NCBI GenBank assembly: GCA_020631675.1
Contig: JAHDGT010000201.1
Location: 1-7,884, forward strand
Direction: 5' to 3'
Source: Bacteroidota bacterium
GTDB lineage: Bacteria > Bacteroidota > Bacteroidia > Chitinophagales > UBA2359
Length of the DNA: 7,884 nucleotides
The translations under genes and the position numbers were made by a program. Positions 5,602 to 7,884 of this stretch are shown here, one piece after another; the first letter of the stretch is position 1, and each line of letters starts with the position of its first letter. The notes beneath the pieces are model-generated. The model was not told the DNA's origin, did no database searches, and was given only the letters and a program-made list of their open reading frames with translations.

Positions 5602-6333
5602 TTATTGCTCTAAGCCCGGCAGGGCTATCACTTTAAAACTATCATTATCCATATTACCATCATAGGCACAAACACCCATTCTGGGTGAGTTAGTTATAGT
5701 AAACGGAGTATCACCGTATTCTTCACATTTATGTTCAGGAATACAACTCGCACAAACAAAAGGAGATTTCCCATCATAATTGCACTCTAAACAAAAACCA
5801 CCCGTTTTCACCTCAGCTTCGTTTCCGCAAGTACCACAGTCGAATACAGGAGCTTCATTTCTAGCCAAAAGAAGTATGCCCCTTCCTCTGTTGGGAAACT
5901 TGACCTTATATTGCTCTTTACTCGATATACTCAAATGCGTGGTAGACCCATAGTCATATTGGTAATCCAGTTTTTTCTCTAATGAGAAAATTTCCCCAGC
6001 GGTCAAATTCATACTCAGTCCACCGAAATCATCTTCATCAAGTTTATTGTTCGTTCTTCTTCCCGGCAAGTTAAAGCCACTCATATGCCCGCAGCAATCC
6101 AACCAAATAGCCTTTAAGAAATCATCCAGCTCATATAAAGCCATATCCCCACTCACCAAAATATAGAGATAATGAGGCGCATATTTTGCTTCAATCTTCA
6201 ATAAATAAGCAGGCTTAGTAAGATCGGCTGTGCTCGCTTTTTTCAAATGCGCCTTCACATGTCTCAGCATCTGATTAGCAGCGACTTCTTTTGAGCAAAG
6301 GCGACATTTAGCGGAGAAATTATTATCTTTCAT
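5602..6333 (-). CDS. Zinc-binding protein with pRiA4b ORF-3-like domain, function unknown
   Basis: A predicted soluble 243-residue protein. The N-terminus carries a C2H2-type finger (C10-x2-C13-x11-H25-x3-H29). Residues 42-87, including LYELDDFLKAIWLDCCGHMSGF, resemble the core of the plasmid pRiA4b ORF-3 family (PF07929, also called IS1096 TnpR-like), where the segment after LDDFLR is typically WLECCGHLSAF. The C-terminal third is cysteine-rich: C166-x2-C169, C181-x2-C184, C194-x2-C197, H201 and C203, plus C222. This suggests one or two zinc ribbons. No signal peptide or membrane segment is visible. ATG 6333 is fixed by an in-frame stop two codons upstream. It is divergent from the membrane-protein gene (45-bp gap) and convergent with leuS. 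The family's biochemical function is not established to my knowledge, and the assignment is from remembered motifs, not a search. Confidence 0.75.
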   Translation of the reverse strand: MKDNNFSAKCRLCSKEVAANQMLRHVKAHLKKASTADLTKPAYLLKIEAKYAPHYLYILVSGDMALYELDDFLKAIWLDCCGHMSGFNLPGRRTNNKLDEDDFGGLSMNLTAGEIFSLEKKLDYQYDYGSTTHLSISSKEQYKVKFPNRGRGILLLARNEAPVFDCGTCGNEAEVKTGGFCLECNYDGKSPFVCASCIPEHKCEEYGDTPFTITNSPRMGVCAYDGNMDNDSFKVIALPGLEQ

Positions 6334-6378
6334 AACTTATGGTTCCTAATTCAGCTCGAATATAACACCTCCTTACAA

Positions 6379-6909
6379 ATGGCAAAGCAACAAATCGATT
6401 TAAATACGGTAGGCGGTTTCTTCACCCAGTTAAAAATTCTTCACGGCGCATTGTGTATGGGTGTCTTTCTATTTTTGGGTATATCCGTTTTCCTAGTCAA
6501 TAGTGGTAGTGTGGGGGATTCTTTTGATCCCGATCAAAGTCAGTTATTTCTATATCTGGCTTTAGGACTCTCAATAGCCTGTCTATTCGTTTCCCGCTTT
6601 ATCGGACCTAAAATTTTAGAAGGAGCGAAAACCAAAAACACGCTGGATGAGAAAATAGAGGTTTATCGCTCTGCCAGTATTGTTAATTACGCACTCATTG
6701 AAGGTCCTTCATTGGCTTGCATCACCTTTTTTCTATTGAGTGGAAATTATTACATCTTAGGACTTGGCATTGTCAACTTATTACTACTAGCCAGCTTGCA
6801 TCCTACTAAAACCAAAGCAACAATAGCCTTAGAATTAGCAGGAGATCATCGGCGAGACATACAGCTTGATAGCACAAAGATCATAAGAAGTTCTACGAAT
6901 AATCGATAA
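6379..6909 (+). CDS. Small four-helix integral membrane protein, function unknown
   Basis: The product has 176 residues. Four hydrophobic segments are apparent at about 22-41, 56-75, 101-121 and 124-141, with a charged loop (80-98, GAKTKNTLDEKIEVYRSA) between helices 2 and 3 and a polar C-terminal tail of about 35 residues. There is no cleavable signal peptide. The motif YRSASIVNYALIEGPSL, followed by a second hairpin and a HPTKTK turn, resembles an uncharacterised small membrane-protein family that I believe is widespread in Bacteroidota. No catalytic or ligand motif is recognisable. It is a single-gene unit, divergent from the zinc-finger gene and followed by a bidirectional terminator. The short divergent spacer means the two genes may share a control region, but no promoter match was seen. 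Confidence 0.78.
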   Translation: MAKQQIDLNTVGGFFTQLKILHGALCMGVFLFLGISVFLVNSGSVGDSFDPDQSQLFLYLALGLSIACLFVSRFIGPKILEGAKTKNTLDEKIEVYRSASIVNYALIEGPSLACITFFLLSGNYYILGLGIVNLLLLASLHPTKTKATIALELAGDHRRDIQLDSTKIIRSSTNNR

Positions 6910-6913
6910 ACAA

Positions 6914-6956
6914 AAAATAGGGCAATAGAATAAATCGTATTCTACTGCCCTATTTT
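6914..6956. terminator. Bidirectional intrinsic terminator
   Basis: A 19-bp inverted repeat (6914-6932 with 6938-6956) contains one mismatch and a 5-base loop. The core is TAGGGCA/TGCCCTA. A-rich and T-rich ends allow termination in both directions. It lies between the membrane-protein gene and the convergent iscX. Confidence 0.92.
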
Positions 6957-6985
6957 ATCACCCATATTTTTGTATTATGGGCTGA

Positions 6986-7234
6986 TCAATCATTATGACT
7001 GTCTCGCCACTCGTAGACCCAAGCCGCTTGGATCTGCTCTAAGTGCCCCTCATTACATTCTTCGCGCTTCCCTTCAAAATTAGGGATCGCCAATACCCAA
7101 TCAATTAGATCCGTAAAACGAATGCGGTAGATCTTACCCTCGGTGAACTCCGCACCAAAGCGTTCGTACAAGCCGATCGCGATATCCTCATAATCCGACC
7201 AGTTGATAGGCGGCTCTTCCATTGAAAAACTCAT
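6986..7234 (-). CDS. iscX: Fe-S cluster assembly protein IscX
   Basis: An 82-residue acidic protein of the IscX (YfhJ) family. IscX binds the cysteine desulfurase IscS and modulates iron-sulfur cluster assembly by the ISC machinery in the cytoplasm. The family pattern is clear: WSDYEDIAIGLYERF at the N-terminus, then RFTDLIDWV (compare RFTDMHQWI in E. coli), then a short loop and NEGHLEQIQAAWVYEW in place of the E. coli NEKILEAILLVWLDE. It is longer than E. coli IscX (66 residues) because of an N-terminal extension and a few added residues (EFTEGKIYR) before RFTD. Met1 or Met5 could be the start. It follows fdx on the same strand, as in classic isc operons, but with a 119-bp spacer holding a repeat. 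Confidence 0.9.
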   Translation of the reverse strand: MSFSMEEPPINWSDYEDIAIGLYERFGAEFTEGKIYRIRFTDLIDWVLAIPNFEGKREECNEGHLEQIQAAWVYEWRDSHND

Positions 7235-7283
7235 AGTTGTTCTTTTCTATAAATTAAGTAGTAAAAAATAAAATCGCAAACGA

Positions 7284-7350
7284 CCGAAAACTTAAAAGAT
7301 TCGGCGTCGGGCACGATATCTTATGTCTTACGTCTTAAATCTTATGTCTA
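7284..7350 (-). repeat. fdx-iscX spacer: weak hairpin and heptamer repeat copy
   Basis: On the minus strand the spacer begins with variants of the heptamer repeat (GACATAAGA, TTAAGACGTAAGACATAAGA; plus-strand 7320-7350), related to 43-70. A short hairpin CCGAA/TTCGG (7284-7288 with 7300-7304) follows, then a T-rich run. The hairpin is weak; it might attenuate between fdx and iscX, but this is only a possibility. Confidence 0.5.
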
Positions 7351-7353
7351 TAA

Positions 7354-7758
7354 TTAATGCTCATGCCCAATAATGTCGCTCTGATCCGGAATGGTCATTT
7401 CAAGTGTACCACTACCTTCTAAAAGCTCACACTGGCAACCCAATCGCGATTCCAATTTAGGCATACGCGCTCGATCTACATAATCCTCCTCTTTATCACT
7501 AATTTCCACTACATGCTCCTCCCCTTCTTCCAAGTAAATGTGACAGGTGGTACAAGCACAAACCGCCCCACAGTTGTGGTTCAGATGAAAATTATTGATC
7601 ACCGCGGCCTCCAGCAAAGTACGCCCGGGCTGCACGCGAATGGTAGTAGTGCCATCCTCATGATCCACCCGATCCATCTCCTCATGATGCTCGTGATCCG
7701 GCTCCGTATGATCAAAACGATCCTCCGGGTTTTCAAACTTCACTTTGATCGTGTACAT
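7354..7758 (-). CDS. fdx: ISC-type [2Fe-2S] ferredoxin (adrenodoxin family)
   Basis: A plant/adrenodoxin-fold [2Fe-2S] ferredoxin, the electron donor of the ISC system. From ATG 7758 it has 134 residues. The cluster ligands follow the adrenodoxin spacing: C63-x5-C69-x2-C72 in NCGAVCACTTCH, and C108 in SRLGCQC. Neighbouring cysteines C67 and C110 are extra. The segment matches E. coli Fdx (CACTTCH...ESRLSCQ), and the C-terminus ends HEH, as in E. coli REH. Between the first two strands there is an insert of about 20 residues rich in His, Asp and Glu, not present in E. coli Fdx (111 residues). The frame is open further, to an ATG at 7803, but that start lies inside a palindromic repeat and adds 15 residues without family similarity, so 7758 is preferred. 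iscX follows; other isc genes, if any, lie beyond the right edge. Confidence 0.9.
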   Translation of the reverse strand: MYTIKVKFENPEDRFDHTEPDHEHHEEMDRVDHEDGTTTIRVQPGRTLLEAAVINNFHLNHNCGAVCACTTCHIYLEEGEEHVVEISDKEEDYVDRARMPKLESRLGCQCELLEGSGTLEMTIPDQSDIIGHEH

Positions 7759-7802
7759 ATCTTCTATTGATGATGTTGTTATTGTTCTATAATCAGGGCG
7801 CA

Positions 7803-7822
7803 TACCCGCCTGCGGCAGGGTA
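7803..7822. repeat. Small palindrome at the inner edge of the right-hand repeat
   Basis: TACCC/GGGTA and GCC/GGC form a hairpin with a 3-base loop and one bulged base. It abuts the dispersed repeat at 7822-7884 and covers the upstream ATG of the fdx frame. It probably belongs to the same inserted repeat. Confidence 0.5.
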
Positions 7823-7884
7823 CCGGGCTATCCGTTCCAATTCGGCAGTTGTTCGCTGCTTCGCTGGCAGGCATAAAAATGGCT
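7822..7884 (-). repeat. Dispersed structured repeat, copy 2 (inverted, cut by window edge)
   Basis: Read on the minus strand, AGCCATTTTTATGCCTGCCA begins at the edge (one mismatch to 2446-2465) and GGAACGGATAGCCCGGT ends it (one mismatch to 2491-2507). The total length is 63 against 62 bases. The middle differs in sequence. The partner arm of the large hairpin would lie beyond base 7884. Confidence 0.75.

Noticed and set aside
6366..6374. Perfect Shine-Dalgarno-like AAGGAGGTG on the minus strand upstream of the zinc-finger gene
   Set aside because: It lies about 32 bases from the ATG at 6333, an in-frame stop lies two codons before that ATG, and no suitable start codon follows the motif at normal spacing. 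Treated as coincidental.
7513..7770. Plus-strand frame of 85 codons opposite fdx
   Set aside because: It is antisense to a clear ferredoxin gene, and its composition follows from the His/Asp-rich codons on the other strand.

Overview
The window looks like chromosomal DNA of a member of the Bacteroidota, possibly of the Saprospiria or a related lineage. Three things point there. The leucyl-tRNA synthetase carries the Bacteroidota type of leucine-specific insert. Two stretches upstream of transcribed units match the Bacteroidota promoter pattern (TTG, a spacer of about 20 bases, then TAnnTTTG). Clear Shine-Dalgarno sites are absent in front of the genes. The species-level placement is only an inference.

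Layout, left to right. Bases 1-307 hold a heptamer tandem repeat and the intrinsic terminator of the first gene. Bases 308-1528 (minus strand) encode a class I, PLP-dependent aspartate-type aminotransferase. Its promoter lies at about 1554-1582. Bases 1529-2704 contain no ordinary protein gene but are dense in signals. They hold a palindromic repeat at 1908-1932; a promoter, 21-codon leader ORF and terminator at 1950-2107; a 52-bp tandem repeat at 2121-2275; CATTC-type repeats; a large hairpin repeat at 2413-2507; and two further small palindromes. leuS follows at 2705-5479 (plus strand). A bidirectional terminator at 5531-5567 separates it from a convergent zinc-finger protein (5602-6333, minus). 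That gene is divergent from a small four-helix membrane protein (6379-6909, plus). A second bidirectional terminator (6914-6956) separates the membrane protein from iscX (6986-7234) and fdx (7354-7758), both on the minus strand. The right edge is part of a second copy of the hairpin repeat seen upstream of leuS.

How the parts work together. The aminotransferase and leuS are housekeeping genes of amino-acid metabolism and translation. fdx and iscX are the usual tail of an ISC iron-sulfur assembly operon; the rest of it, if present, lies beyond the right edge. The most interesting element is at 1950-2107. A near-consensus promoter is followed almost at once by a 21-codon ORF in which five of six consecutive codons near the end are leucine. 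Next come alternative hairpins and an intrinsic terminator, with leuS as the next gene downstream. This is the layout of a ribosome-mediated leucine attenuator, here apparently in front of a leucyl-tRNA synthetase gene. The interpretation is inferred from sequence only. The roughly 600-base, repeat-filled gap between attenuator and leuS is its main weakness.
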